Below are positions 31,390 to 42,327 of a stretch of DNA of 64,000 bases, piece by piece. Source of the stretch: Sphaerosporella brunnea (lineage: Eukaryota > Ascomycota > Pezizomycetes > Pezizales > Pyronemataceae). The notes under the pieces are model-generated. The model had not been told where the DNA came from. It did no database searches and was given only the letters and a program-made list of their open reading frames with translations. The stretch covers positions 1-64,000 of the forward strand of contig VXIS01000147.1 of NCBI GenBank assembly GCA_008704415.1, given 5' to 3'. The position numbers and the translations under genes are program-made. Each line of letters opens with the position of its first letter. Positions within the stretch are counted from its first letter, which is position 1.

Positions 31390-33162
31390 TCATCTCAACA
31401 TCAGCCGGCTATGGCCATCATCCGACACAGTTTTCCGGTTATACCCGACCATATGATCATCCTCCTCAGATCTAAATGGCCACTCCTTCCACGCTTGGGC
31501 GATCCTGACCAATTCCGCGGTGGTGAGGCAGCGGACTCTTCGCTTGCCGAGTTCCTTGCCGTCGGGCATGCTCATCAACACGCTTTCAGCGCCGGGGGCA
31601 AGCGTTTTGAGCGCGGCCTTGAGTGTTTGTGCGCGTAGTGCGAAGATAGCGCGTACTAGCCGGTCGTAGGCTGCGAAGCGCTTGTTCACCTCATCGGAGC
31701 TCTCGTCGCGGAACCACTCGGGGATGAGCTTTGGCTGGAAGTCGAGGAGGGCGATGGGGCGGTGTGGGTGGACGTCGGTGTTTGGGTCGACGATGACGGG
31801 GTTGTTGTTTCTTCTTTCCCAGGCCTGGAGCAGCGGGGGATCTAGTGTTCGGGCGTAGGTCTCGTCAAAGAAGGAGTTGGCGCGTTGGCGGTCGCCGGTG
31901 GTGGCCAGAAGGTACTCCTCCTCAAACTCGGCGAAGGACTCTCTTTCCTCCTGAGTGAATTCGAGGCCGGCAGCTTTTTCTGCCTCCTCTCGCCGCTGCT
32001 CGGGGGATTTTTGAGCGTCTAGCATGGCGGCCCGGTACCGCGAGAGCAGCTCATCCGTTGAGATGTCGCGGTAGGGATTGTGTTCGCCCTCGGCCGCCAG
32101 GTGCACGATTTTGTCGACATGCGCGAGGAATGTGCAGAGGGCTTTGCGCACCGCTTGTTCAATTAATGGAGCACGCACTTTGTAGCGGGCTGCCATGCCA
32201 TTGCGGCCGCTGTCTCGACGCGCGATCCATTCTTGCTGCTTTTGGAGCTCTTTTTCGACAGCATAGCCGAGCCTCTCCACCGTCGACTTTGGCGGCTTTT
32301 TTTTGGGGGGCGTTTCTTCGACTTTGTCCTGCGTCGGTGAAAGCTTGCTGACTGAGAAGCCTTTGCCATGTCGCACTGTTCCTGACCCGGCGACTTCGGT
32401 CAGCTCGACCACCGTGTCGGCTACTGCTGATGGCCGGGTGCGCCCCTGGATTGCTTGCGGGATTATCCGCTCTTTTTCCAGGTCGTGCATCCATAGCAGA
32501 AAGCGCACGCGCCCGAATTGTTGCAGCCAGGTGCGGTTGAAGCAGGTCGAGAGTAGCTGCGACGTCAACCGCTGTGCCCCGTCGAGTCGTGTTAGGTTCC
32601 CCACGAAGAGAATATCCGTGTTTAGGCCCTCCTCCGCGGGAACTGTTCTGGGGCGTGGCGGCACGAAGCCGGGTCCGAACTCGGGCCCCGAATACTGCTC
32701 GCCTTTGAACAGCTGCACGTACGAGCTCCAATCGTAGCCGTCGAGCCCCACCAGCGACATTTTGGGATACGGCTTTATGAATTCGCGCAGGTGGTCTTGG
32801 TATGCCGAGTACGGCTCGAGGAGGATGTGCGATTTGGGCTTCAGCCGTTCGTACAGCGTCTTGGAAAAGATTCCCAGGCCCGGGTTCATATCTATGATCG
32901 TTGTCCCGGTGTAATTATCCTTGAGCTTGAGCCTATCGACGATCTTGTCTGGGAAAAGTCAGTCATTTTACTGCTGGTGCTGGTGCTGGTGCTGCTACTA
33001 CTATTGCGGGGGGAGTGGAGAGCAACCGCATAATTTGGGATTTATCAGGTCGACCAATGTGGCGGCTTTTGGTTTTTTGGAGCGAATGCAGTTCAGGGTC
33101 TGCGCTATTGCCAGGTTGGCTTTGGTCGCGGGGCACATTGCGGCTAGGCGGGGGGTCGCCAT
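31390..33162 (-). CDS. mtf1: mitochondrial transcription factor 1 (mtTFB, rRNA-dimethyladenosine-transferase fold), 564 aa
   Basis: Two exons, 33162-33027 and 32948-31390, are joined across a 78-nt intron in phase 1 (LC / DKIVDRL) to give 565 codons. After a short leader (MATPRLAAM, Lys-rich region) comes the SAM-binding-fold motif I (TTIIDMNPGLGIFSKTLYERL, residues ~61-81). Motif II follows (SHILLEPYSAYQDHL), then VGLDGYDW. This is the pattern of fungal Mtf1/mtTFB, which melts mitochondrial promoters with the RNA polymerase Rpo41. The chain is much longer than yeast Mtf1 (~340 residues). It carries a Lys-rich insert (KKKPPKSTVERLGYAVEKEL) and a Glu-rich helical insert (EEAEKAAGLEFTQEERESFAEFEEEY), as in filamentous fungi. 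The intron holds a GCT-rich microsatellite. The leader looks mitochondrial but is short. Confidence 0.85.
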
Positions 33163-33524
33163 CGTGTGCGTGGTGGCGGGGGGAAGGGTGGGAGGTGATT
33201 GGTTTTGCGGCTGTCGTTGGATGTTGTTGTTGTTGTTGTTGCTGCTGCATAGGTGACATCGAGCGGCGAAGGGTTAGGTTAGTTAACAAAGGGTTGTTTT
33301 TAGGTTGAGAAAATTTAATGCGGCTCTTCGGAGCGGGTAAGCGTGTGTAACGCGGCATTCGGCCTCGGCAGTCGCGTGTCTTGGCGGGCTGTTGCTTCGG
33401 GCCGAGTGTTTTGCTTGCTTCCTCGGGCCGAGTGGTTGTCGAGTGAGCAGTTAAGGCGTGACAGTTACCTGTAACGGAACAGACTGGAGGAGCCCAAGGT
33501 ACTCGTGTACAGAGGGATGACGGA
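33163..33524. other. 5' region of mtf1
   Basis: A (TTG)n microsatellite lies at about 33218-33245. No gene. Confidence 0.5.
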
Positions 33525-33754
33525 TGTTGAAAGTGGGTGACGTGTAGGTGTCGAGCGCAGCCGAAGTTGTGGTAGAGGATGGCGATGGGAAAAGCAATTG
33601 TATTATTTTTTTATCTTACAGGCTTGTCTAAGTGCGTTTATATACACCTCCGAGCCTCACTGCATATCACTCAGTGTTCAATCACAGTATCTCACTCGTC
33701 CTATCACTGCTTCTCACTTGTCTCTATCCTCACCTAGAAAGCGAGTTTCCAACA
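33525..33754 (-). repeat. Ty1/copia-type LTR, 230 bp
   Basis: On the minus strand the segment begins TGTTGGAAACTC and ends CTTTCAACA, the 5'-TG...CA-3' terminal pattern of copia LTRs. A TATA-like tatataaac lies inside. A purine tract (aaagagggggga) abuts its outer end, as expected for the polypurine tract before a 3' LTR. Confidence 0.7.
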
Positions 33755-33910
33755 CTCCCCCCTCTTTCTAGGCAGTGCCAAATCGTCTATTCTGCGCTCT
33801 TCTTGTCAATCTTATAAAGACCAAGCTTTTCGGTAAGTGTCTGATGCCGACCGATTGGAAGTGCCTTGGTTTGGAGATCTACGGGATTGTCTTCGGAGGT
33901 GGCTGCGCAC
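33755..33910 (-). mobile_element. relic of a Ty1/copia retrotransposon (end of Pol)
   Basis: Reading towards the LTR, the minus strand gives SEDNPVDLQTKALP, then LTEKLGLYKID and a stop. This is the C-terminus of copia Pol (the NPADLxTKxL motif behind RNase H). The polypurine tract and the LTR at 33525-33754 follow. Above about 33910 there is no further Pol similarity and no second LTR was found, so the element is deeply truncated. It lies about 1.1 kb upstream of eIF2A. Confidence 0.7.
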
Positions 33911-35053
33911 GGCATATGAAGTTTCTTTTATTTTCTCTGTAATGGTCAATAACGCAGCGTCATCCCAAGTATTTTTTTTGTTTGTTTTCTCTTTCTTTTT
34001 GTCGGCTGTGCTTTCGATTGCACGGCACAGCGGTGATAGATTAGATAGAAAAGCGTTGCGATCGTGAGCACGTGTGGGGTAAAGTTTAAGCGCTTGCCCT
34101 GCATGATGTATTCGCAACGGATGCATACACACACATGATGGCGAGATCTGATCCGCAGGGCTGGCGCTGGCATGTCGTGGCTGACCGACATTTGTGTCTG
34201 ACAGCGACACTCTGCACAGCCACCTGCAACTAGCTGGAAGGGGCATGGGCTGGATGGATGGCTGCTGTCATGGCAGGAGCAGCAGATGCTGGTTTGGTTT
34301 CTCTCTCTCCCCTTCGCTCTTTCCTCTCCACGCTCACCTCCTCCGCCGCCTCTCCTCTCCTCTCCTCTCCCCGTCGCCTCCCCCGCCGGTCCGCGTCCCC
34401 TTCGTGTCTTCTTCGGACAATCGTCCTTTTTGCCACCAGTCGGCTTCTCGCCACAGCGGGTTGCATTCAGTTTCAATCCCCGACGGCCTACGACAAGCGA
34501 TTGTTGCTGCTGCTGCTTTTGTTGCTCTGCTCTGCTGCGTTGCATTGTGTTGTGTTGTCAAGCATCGCGGTTTTTTTTCTCTTCTGCTTGGTCGATTGAA
34601 TTGATTCGTCAGTCAATTTTCTAAGCCTCGACCAACCACGCAGCAGCACTGCCAAATTCAAAAGCCTTCTTTTTCTCCCTCGCTTCGCTTTCAAAGTCAA
34701 AGAGAGAAAAAAAAAAAAAAAAAAAGAGAAGAGCTCGAACGAAGCTTCCCTCGACCCTCCAGCAGCTCTCCGCCACCCACCACCCGGACCTCTCCCCGCA
34801 AACAGCTTGAAAGGAACACGTCCAACATACCTGCCTTTGTTGCTGCTGCCCCGCGCGCCACATTATCCTCTCCCCAGCGATCCGACAATTCACTCCACTT
34901 GGGCCCTCAAACACGTTTCTCCCATTCGCTTGCGAGGAACAGTCATCCATCTCTGCCAGTCCACCCACACGCGACCGACAACAGCCGACGACTATTTCCC
35001 TTCCCATCATCATCCATCTCGAGAGAAGGTCCCTTCGCTGAACAACTGACAAA
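33911..35053 (+). promoter_or_regulatory. eIF2A upstream region with long pyrimidine tracts
   Basis: A CT-rich stretch (about 34297-34395, many ctctcct units) and further pyrimidine runs at 34660-34690 precede the start codon. Such tracts mark strong housekeeping promoters in filamentous fungi. A poly-A run lies at about 34711-34731. No upstream gene is present. Confidence 0.45.
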
Positions 35054-37414
35054 ATGGCTTCTACTCAGTTTGCTTGTATGTTTTTCTCTACCCTCCTTCC
35101 CCCCGTCGACGACGCTGCTGCTTCTCTCGTGGGTCGCGACATCACGAACCATGCCCGCCGCTGAGCTCGAAGCCTTCGCCCGCGTTGTCGGCGGAGTTCG
35201 TTGATCCGGGAGTGCGGCTGTCGATCGTCTGTGGCGCCATTGACCGCTGTTCCCCCAAAGGCGGTAATGCTGACGTGACGCCATCTACACAGATCGGAGT
35301 TTGAAGACCATCGGCGTTGTCGATGCTTACCCGAAGTACACGGACCTGCCTGGCTTCGTCAAGTAGGATCCACCCTCACTCCCCAGAATATAGGATTGGC
35401 GGCTGACAGCGGGTAGGCCTGAAGGGAACAACAGGTGTTGCACATACAGCCCGTGCGGAAAGTGGTTTGCGTGGGCTACCCCGGAAAAGTATGATTCTTC
35501 CCCTCAGGGGTCGTGTGTGTGCGTGCGTGGCTGACTCGTGGACAGTGTCGAGGTCGCTGCAGCCGAGACCGGTGAAGTCAAAACCACCTTGCCGGCTGAC
35601 AACGTCCACGAGATTGGATTCTCTCCGAGGGGTAGCTACATCATCACCTGGCAGAGGCCGAGTACGTACCGCGATCCCGTTGTCCATATTTTCACTGACT
35701 CGCCGCAGCCAAGCAGGAGGACGGAAACGCGGCCAAGAACCTGAAGGTGTGGCAAACCGAGACTGCCGAGCCCGTTACCTCGTTCGTGCAGAAGAGTCAG
35801 ACGGGATGGAACCTGCAGTACACGGACGACGAGCAGTACTGCGCGAGAGCTGTCACGAACGAGATACAATTCTACGAGTCGCACAAGATGGACACGGTGT
35901 GGGGCCATCTGCGCGTCGAGGGCGTGTCCGAGTTTGCGATCAGCCCCGGCAAAAACTACTCGGTAGCTGTCTTTGTGCCCGAGCGCAAGGGTCAGCCGGC
36001 CATGGTCAAGATCTACCAGGTCCCGAACTGGAACTCGGTGCTCTCGCAAAAGAGCTTCTTCAAGGCGGACCGCGTCAACCTCAAGTGGAACGACCTGGGA
36101 ACCGCCCTGTTGGTGTTCGCCCAGACGGACGCTGATAAGACGGGCAAGAGCTACTACGGAGAGACCAACTTGTACCTGATGACTGTCGCTGGAAACTACG
36201 ACTGTCGCGTTCAATTGGACAAGGAAGGTCCCATTCACGACGTCACTTGGTCTACCGATTCGAAGGAGTTCGGTGTGGTGTACGGATTCATGCCGGCCAA
36301 GACGACCATCTTCGACAACCGCGCCAACGTTGTGCACCAACTGCCTTCCGGACCGCGCAACACGATCCTCTTCTCGCCGCACGCTCGCTTCGTGCTCGTC
36401 GCCGGCTTCGGTAACTTGCAGGGCCAGATCGACATCTATGACCGCGTGACGGGCATGCGCAAGATCTCGACCATCGAGTCGTCCAACCCCTCCATTTGCG
36501 AATGGTCGCCGGACGGCCGACACATCTTGACCGCCACCACGTCCCCGCGTCTGCGCGTGGACAACGGTGTCATGATTTGGCATTATACGGGTGAGCTGAT
36601 GTACAAGGCTGACATGGAGGAGCTGTATCACGTGTGCTGGCGCCCCCAGCCTGGCGTGCACACACTACCCACCAACCCGCTCCCCGGCGCGCCGACCCCG
36701 CACGCCTCGGCGTTGTCCCACGTCGCAGCTGCCCCCGTCAAGAAGGCTACTGGCGCCTATCGCCCCCCGCACGCGCGTGGCTCCGAAACTCCGCTCCACT
36801 TCAAGCGAGAAGACGAGGGCGGTGCGGCCCACAACTACGTCAACGGCGGCGGCGCTCCGGGTGGTGTCAACGGCTTCGGCAAGGGTCGGAGACGCGAGGT
36901 TCCCGGATCGGCTCCCGCTGAGCGTTTAGTCCCTGGCGCTGCTCCCGGTGGTGGAGTTAGTCTCGCCGGCACGGGTGCAGGCGCCGACGAAGAGAGCGGC
37001 CTTAGCAAGGCGGCGCTTAAGAACAAGAAGAAGCGTGAAGCGGCAAAGAAGGCCAAGTCAGAGGCGGAGGCTACCGAGCGGGATGGTCGGAGCACTTTGG
37101 CGGTGCCCAACGCCAACGGCCCGCGCAGCCGCTCCCGCAACGGCAGGGGACGCAGCAAGTCCCGCACGCGGGCCTCCCCGCCGGAGGGCGCGCCTACTGG
37201 TCCTAAGAAGATGCAACAGGCGCAGGCCCCGGCCGAGGATGCGGCGGCGCTGGACGAGAAGAAGGTCCGCGGCTTGCTCAAGAAGCTGAGAGCCATCGAG
37301 GAGCTGAAAGCGCGGTTGGCCAAGGGCGAGAAGCTGGAGGACACGCAGGTGAAGAAGATCAAGACGGAGGAGGGAGTCCGGCAGGAGCTCCGGGCGTTAG
37401 GAGCGGAGGCTTGA
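35054..37414 (+). CDS. eIF2A: eukaryotic translation initiation factor 2A, 661 aa
   Basis: Five exons: 35054-35075, 35293-35362, 35417-35488, 35546-35661 and 35709-37414. Phases agree at every junction and the frame closes at 662 codons. The first exon encodes only seven residues (MASTQFA). The body is the eIF2A WD40-like beta-propeller (SPCGKWFAW, FSPRGSYIITW, WNLQYTDDEQYCAR, FAISPGKNYSVA, GPIHDVTWSTDSKEFGVVYGFMPAK, NTILFSPHARFVLVAGFGNL, CEWSPDGRHILTATTSPRLRVDNG). A disordered, Lys/Arg-rich stretch and a C-terminal helix (KKVRGLLKKLRAIEELKARL) follow. eIF2A promotes Met-tRNA binding at special start sites under stress in eukaryotes. The first intron (217 nt) is the longest, typical for a leading intron in housekeeping genes. 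Confidence 0.95.
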
Positions 37415-38291
37415 GAGTGGGTGGATTTTGGGCGCTTGTAGGATGACTCTGTCTTGCTTTACCGTTACTTCACATTTTTTTACTTTACCTTGGCCGATAC
37501 GATACTATGCGTTGGGCAGATTGGATGTAGAATTCTGGTCTTGGCTCGCGTGGTGTTTTTGGGGTCAGGTGCGGTAGGATGTGGAGTGGAGTGAGTGGGT
37601 GGGTTGTAGATGTGGAGTGCGGTTTTGTAGATGTGGCGTTTGGGAGGGTGGGAGGGGGAGGAGGGAGGGGGAATATAGATGCTGTATCTATATCTTATGT
37701 TGTGACCAACCGAGTGATGGGGTGTGCGTGCATACGACCAAACTCGCCGGTTACAGTACACAACAGTATGCCCCATCGAAAGGGTTGAGTCTTGAAGTCC
37801 AACAGTCGGTTGTTCTGCGAGTCTAACAAATATAGGTATTCTGTAAACTTTGGTGGAATTTTTTACTAGAGCCATCGCATACTACGTCGATCTGATCCTT
37901 CTTTCTTTGTTTTTTTCATTTTTTCTTTCATAACTGTCCGGCGGGATTGATGGTAGAGTAGCTACAGTAGACTCCACCTCCCCATCCTTTCCGTTTAGAG
38001 TTCATGGGCTGGCTAGGTTTGAGGCAGAATATACGTGATATCGATCAATGGGTTAGAATCCCCAGTGTCATCAGTGTGCTCCAGGCGGAGGGGGACGCAT
38101 GAGATGATTGATATTGATATCAATAAAGGCGGCGGCGGCGGACGGGGATGGGTCTACCATAGTCTATCGACTTAGGCATGTACATACATAGGTTGCATGC
38201 GGACAAGGAGCGAGGTGTGTAGAGATGCTGGCGAAGCTGGGGAGCGGCGGGGGGCGGGGTGGAGTTGATGTGGAAACTGGGCACTCGGAAG
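37415..38291. other. intergenic
   Basis: No gene. Short G/T-rich frames after the eIF2A stop are 3' UTR-like. A run of ggcggcggcgg lies at about 38128-38139. Confidence 0.5.
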
Positions 38292-38532
38292 CAGTGTTCC
38301 TAATAGCCAGCCGGTCGGGCTGATCGAAGAGACGGGCGGGCTTCCAGGGATCATGCGCTATGGGGAATGGAGCAACAGCCACACAGAAACATTCTTCAGT
38401 TTACGACGTAACTAGGCCAAACTGACGGTTGCATGACAAGCTCACCGCAGTCGAAGGTGCTTTGCAGCCCGGCAGCCAGCCCGTCGTGATTTGAGACAGC
38501 CGGGCTTTTTGGGCTGGCTATCAGGAACACTG
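38292..38532. mobile_element. 241-bp non-autonomous hAT-type element
   Basis: The left end CAGTGTTCCTAATAGCC and the reverse complement of the right end CAGTGTTCCTGATAGCC agree at 16 of 17 positions. The 8-bp flanks are ctcggaag (38284-38291) and ctcgggag (38533-38540), matching at seven of eight bases, the duplication length of hAT transposons. There is no coding capacity. The subterminal gcCAGCC motifs resemble those of the 977-bp element at 44.9 kb, although the outermost bases differ. Confidence 0.68.
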
Positions 38533-38540
38533 CTCGGGAG

Positions 38541-40901
38541 AAAGTGTTTGGAGAGACCTGGCCCCCCCCTGGCGGGGCTGGGCTCGATGCTGGGTTGGAG
38601 GAAGGCGGTAGGGTATGGGGCTGTGGGGTGGCTACTTACTTAAGTAGGTAGAAGGCGCTGCGTGGGGGGAAGGGATTTGAGAAGTACGAAGGTCGGAGAT
38701 GCTCGCGGCTCTTGGAGTTATGGAAACACCTCGCAGCTGTTGGGGGGTAGGGGGAACCCTCGCCTGACGGCGACTGCGAGTAGGAAGTAGAAGGCTCCTG
38801 CAAAATCGCCTCAGAGTAACTTCTTCAGCGAACAACCCGCCGCCATGTTATCGTTGCCGTAGTTTGCCTGCACTCAGAATATACATGTAGCTGTCGTGAC
38901 TCGGCATTATTGAAGTGGATTGTTACGGTGTTTCGGTGGTATTTGAAAAAAAAACGTTCCTGCTGCAATTACCGTCTGCATTACCGGTAGATACGAATAT
39001 GTGAGCGTTGGTCGTTTTTTACGCCTAACCTTCCTACTACCTACTTGTCCCCGCGGGCCTGCTACATGGCTTCAGGAACGAACTCCAGGATATGATTTGT
39101 ATCGCACTGGCGCATTGCCGACTACCGCTTAAACTCAGAAACAAGAGACTCGACGGCGCGAATAGAATAGTAGAAAAATGTGTTAGGTGTGAATGAAATG
39201 TAGTACCAGATTCCCGGATTTGTGAATGTGGTGTGCAGGGCCGACGGCACCCGAACGTCCTCTCTCCAAAAAAACACCGTGCCAGTGGCAGGAAGTGGTG
39301 AATTTCCCTCGGCTCCCGGTATGCATATAACAACTTCACCCACACCTCACACGGTTTTCTACTGTTCTATCCCTTCGTAGCTTTTCATGGACCTCGCTTT
39401 CAGTCAAACTAACCGGTCAAGGGAAAAAACAGGTGTGGCTTCACGACCTTTTTGCTAGGCAACTGAGCGTCCCTAAAAGTCAGTGAAACTCGCAAGCAAC
39501 GAAGGGATTCGCACCGTCGAGTCTCTTGTTTCCGAGTTCATGCGGTACAATGCAACCAACCCATTAATCTCCTCAACCCGCAACGCTCACCACCCGCCCC
39601 TTCTGAATGGCGATCCACCGATCAGTCTGATGAAATACCATTTTATTGATGGGTAATGCAGAAAGAGAGAGACGTTCATGCCGAAAATGCTGCTGAGGAA
39701 GGTTAAAGGGAGGAAGATAGAGGTTACCAACTTTACGGTCTGTCGTAATACTAGAGCTGAGGCCAGGAACTGCTCGTTTGGGGCAACCTACGGAAAGACT
39801 GAAGGAGGTGTGGTTAGCTTACAGGTGGACTGTTGAACTTGTCCTGGGAAATTTACATGGGCAGTTAGACTGCGAGCTAGTGGGTCGGAGCAGCGCTGAG
39901 TGACTGGACGGGATTCCAGGGGCGAGGATTCAGTGCCAGAGGTTGAGCGGGTGGAGTTCCTTTTGGCCGGCTATAAAGGGACCCCTTTCCGCGCCTTGAG
40001 GCCCTCCAGACCTCCCGCACACACCTCGTCTTCACCTCGCTTTTCTTTTACCCACCCACCGCGACCGCCTGGATCATCTCCCTGTAGCTCTGCCCACGGG
40101 CGAGGCTGGGAGGAGTTCAGCCCGGCAGCCTGACGCTCCCGGGCCGGGCCGAGGGCTGGCTTAGGCCTCCCGACGCTCGGCCTCCGGAGCTCTGCCGGGC
40201 TAGGGGCAACCTTCACAGATGCGTGATTCAGGTTCAGGTGTTTTTATTTGTTTCTTTTCCTATGGTCGATCTGTTTCTTGTGGTTCTTTTGTCTCTTAGG
40301 GTTCAATGTATCTGCACGACTCCCGCTGCGGAGAATAGACTAGTACATACCTCCACATGCTCAATGATTTCTCCTTCGAGTAAGTTTCAGCCACTTGCTG
40401 CAGTTGCTAAATGCCGGACACGAGTAGTTATCTTTCATTCTACCTAGCAAATAAGATTTTCAGCAGAAACCCTTTATACTACAGGTTTCAGTTGACCAGT
40501 GGATAGTTAGTGACTTGCTTCTTCGATTTTAAAAGCACTTTGTGCAGCAGCGCCAGCGCTGTTGCCTGAAAGCGGCGAAGTCCTACGGGCGGTGCATGAG
40601 CGTCGCTGTAGCTTGGTCTGCAATAAAGGCATATTTCGAATACCTAGAAACGTGAAAAGAACCTCTATAGATTCAAAGAATCAAAGTCCGAGTGCTGGGA
40701 AGTGATGCCGAACAAACCCCCAAGTTACACACCGGAGGCCTTCCCGTAGTTGCAATATAGCTATTGCTTACTTAAATCACTGAGTTTGACAGCCATGGCT
40801 TTTTGACCTGACAAATCAATTGTTACCCTGATAGAACGAAAAATTCGGAGCTTGTGGCATTCGGGAGGCGGGCTATTATTGGGAGCCCGTTCCCACCAAG
40901 A
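38541..40901. other. gene-poor region
   Basis: No coding region is convincing. A GC-rich block (about 40080-40205, repeated gccgggc/gggccggg and a TATA-like ctataaagg at 39970) could be a promoter of an unannotated RNA or a repeat remnant. I found no tRNA or snRNA structure. Confidence 0.35.
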
Positions 40902-40903
40902 TA

Positions 40904-40976
40904 CCGTATTATCCCGGTAATAAGGCAATGTGGCTAAGTGACTTTGCCACATTGCCTTAGTACCGAGACAATACGG
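40904..40976. mobile_element. 73-bp palindromic element with TA borders
   Basis: The arms CCGTATTATCCCGGTAATAAG... and the inverted right arm (starting CCGTATTGTCTCGGTACTAAG) pair over about 33 bp with a few mismatches. They meet at a short spacer (taagtgactt). TA stands outside each end (40902-40903, 40977-40978). This is the smallest of three TA-bounded inverted-repeat elements in the window and could be a minimal MITE or a solitary fold-back. Confidence 0.5.
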
Positions 40977-41054
40977 TACTCTTCACAGGCTACAGCATAC
41001 CATTCCGTACGAGGCGCAGCCAGTACAGCTTATTAGCATTAGGACTTGTCTAAT

Positions 41055-41978
41055 CTACAACCCCTCAAAAACCGGGTTTCTCTTCTCCTTAAACGCTTTC
41101 AATGCCTCATCCCTATCCCTAGTCCCCACAACCTGCAAATATCCCCTATTCTCCGCCTCCTCACTCTGGGCGGACACAACCCTCTTCGCAACCCTAATCG
41201 CGATCGGTGCACCGGTGCAAATTTCCCTGGCCACTTCCAGGGCCGCATCGAGAGTTCTCTCCCTCCCCTCCCAATCCTCCGTATCACCAAGATCAACAAT
41301 CCGATTCGCCAGCCCAATCTGCACCGCTTCTATCGCGCCTACTCTGCGGCCGGAAAGTATTATATCCAGCGCTCTGCTGCGGCCGACGAGGCGGGGTAGT
41401 CGGTATGTTCCGCCCGCACCGGGGATGATGCCGAGGCGCGTCTCAGGCAGACCCAGCTGGGCTGCGGGGGAAACGATCCTCAGGTCAGTCGCCAATGCTA
41501 ACTCCAGGCCACCACCCAACGCAAACCCGGAAATCGCGGAAATTGTAGGGATGGGCAGGTTCTCCAGCGTGTGAAGACACCCGCGAAGGCTTTTTAGGAA
41601 CTGCTCTACGTCGGCGGGAGTCATGCAGCGTCGCTCTTTGAGGTCTGCGCCCGCACAGAAGACGCCAGGTACCGCCGAACCGATAATTATCGCACGTGTG
41701 GTCTTGTCTGCCCCCGAGGAGATCGCGGAGAGCGTGTGCTGTAGCGAGTGCACGAGAGAGACCGAGAGCGCGTTCTTGGCCGCGGGCCGCGAGAGGAGCA
41801 GGAGCTTTATTAGCCCCGTGTGTGGAGCCGGGAAGGTGCGGGTTGTTATTGTGGGTTCGGCGGTCTCTGCGGCTGCAGAGAGGGGGCGGGCATGTTGACG
41901 GAGCTGCAGGGGGGCGGTGATGCGGGTTGTGGCGCGGGTGGTGTGCTGGCTCACCCTGAAGAGGGTGGTGGGACGCAT
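41055..41978 (-). CDS. mitochondrial enoyl-CoA hydratase/isomerase family protein, likely methylglutaconyl-CoA hydratase (AUH), 307 aa
   Basis: The start at MRPTTLFRVSQHTTRATTRI gives a basic, hydroxyl-rich mitochondrial leader; the frame is open upstream to 42143 but has no better start. The crotonase fold is complete: NALSVSLVHSL (A-loop), the oxyanion-hole segment SAVPGVFCAGADLKER, then ISGFALGGGLELALATD with its Glu. The second catalytic Glu lies in GLPETRLGIIPGAGGT, and the chain ends DRDEALKAFKEKRNPVFEG, the typical AUH-type tail. AUH hydrates 3-methylglutaconyl-CoA in leucine breakdown; in this genome the substrate is inferred from sequence type only. It might instead act in beta-oxidation. 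It is transcribed in the same direction as the HeLo-pseudokinase gene located 349 bp upstream. Confidence 0.85.
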   Translation of the reverse strand: MRPTTLFRVSQHTTRATTRITAPLQLRQHARPLSAAAETAEPTITTRTFPAPHTGLIKLLLLSRPAAKNALSVSLVHSLQHTLSAISSGADKTTRAIIIGSAVPGVFCAGADLKERRCMTPADVEQFLKSLRGCLHTLENLPIPTISAISGFALGGGLELALATDLRIVSPAAQLGLPETRLGIIPGAGGTYRLPRLVGRSRALDIILSGRRVGAIEAVQIGLANRIVDLGDTEDWEGRERTLDAALEVAREICTGAPIAIRVAKRVVSAQSEEAENRGYLQVVGTRDRDEALKAFKEKRNPVFEGL

Positions 41979-42327
41979 TGTGATGATGTGGGGCGGTGGT
42001 GGAGGGAGTGCTGTAAATTGGAGATGTGGGGTCAAATAGATGGAGATGGGGGCGGTGGACGGAGCTCGGTAGAGCTCGGTGAAACGTTGATGCCACGGTC
42101 TGCACCCGAGGGTAAGCGAGCGTGACAGCAGCGAACCCATCACGCTTTCCCGAGTGATACTTTATGTGTCGCCCAGAGAGACGCATTCACTCGTGAATGA
42201 TCAATCCCCCGTATTTGCTAATTACAACAGAAAGCCCCGTTATCTGCCTCCCCATAATATCTGATCCGCCGTTGTTCTGATTTCCTTCAGAACACAACTT
42301 GCCCGCAGTCCTACGTATACGGAATGA
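41979..42327. promoter_or_regulatory. promoter region of the AUH-like gene
   Basis: A 349-bp spacer between the end of the HeLo-pseudokinase gene and the start of the hydratase gene, both on the minus strand. No TATA consensus or other motif was seen. Confidence 0.4.

Noticed and set aside
35636..36661. Long minus-strand open frame (341 aa) opposite eIF2A
   Set aside because: It is the antisense shadow of a well-supported coding exon with high GC at third positions; the sequence is Val/His/Arg-rich and matches no family.
39490..39530. tRNA-like gattcgcacc motif
   Set aside because: One mismatch to the B box and no cloverleaf around it.
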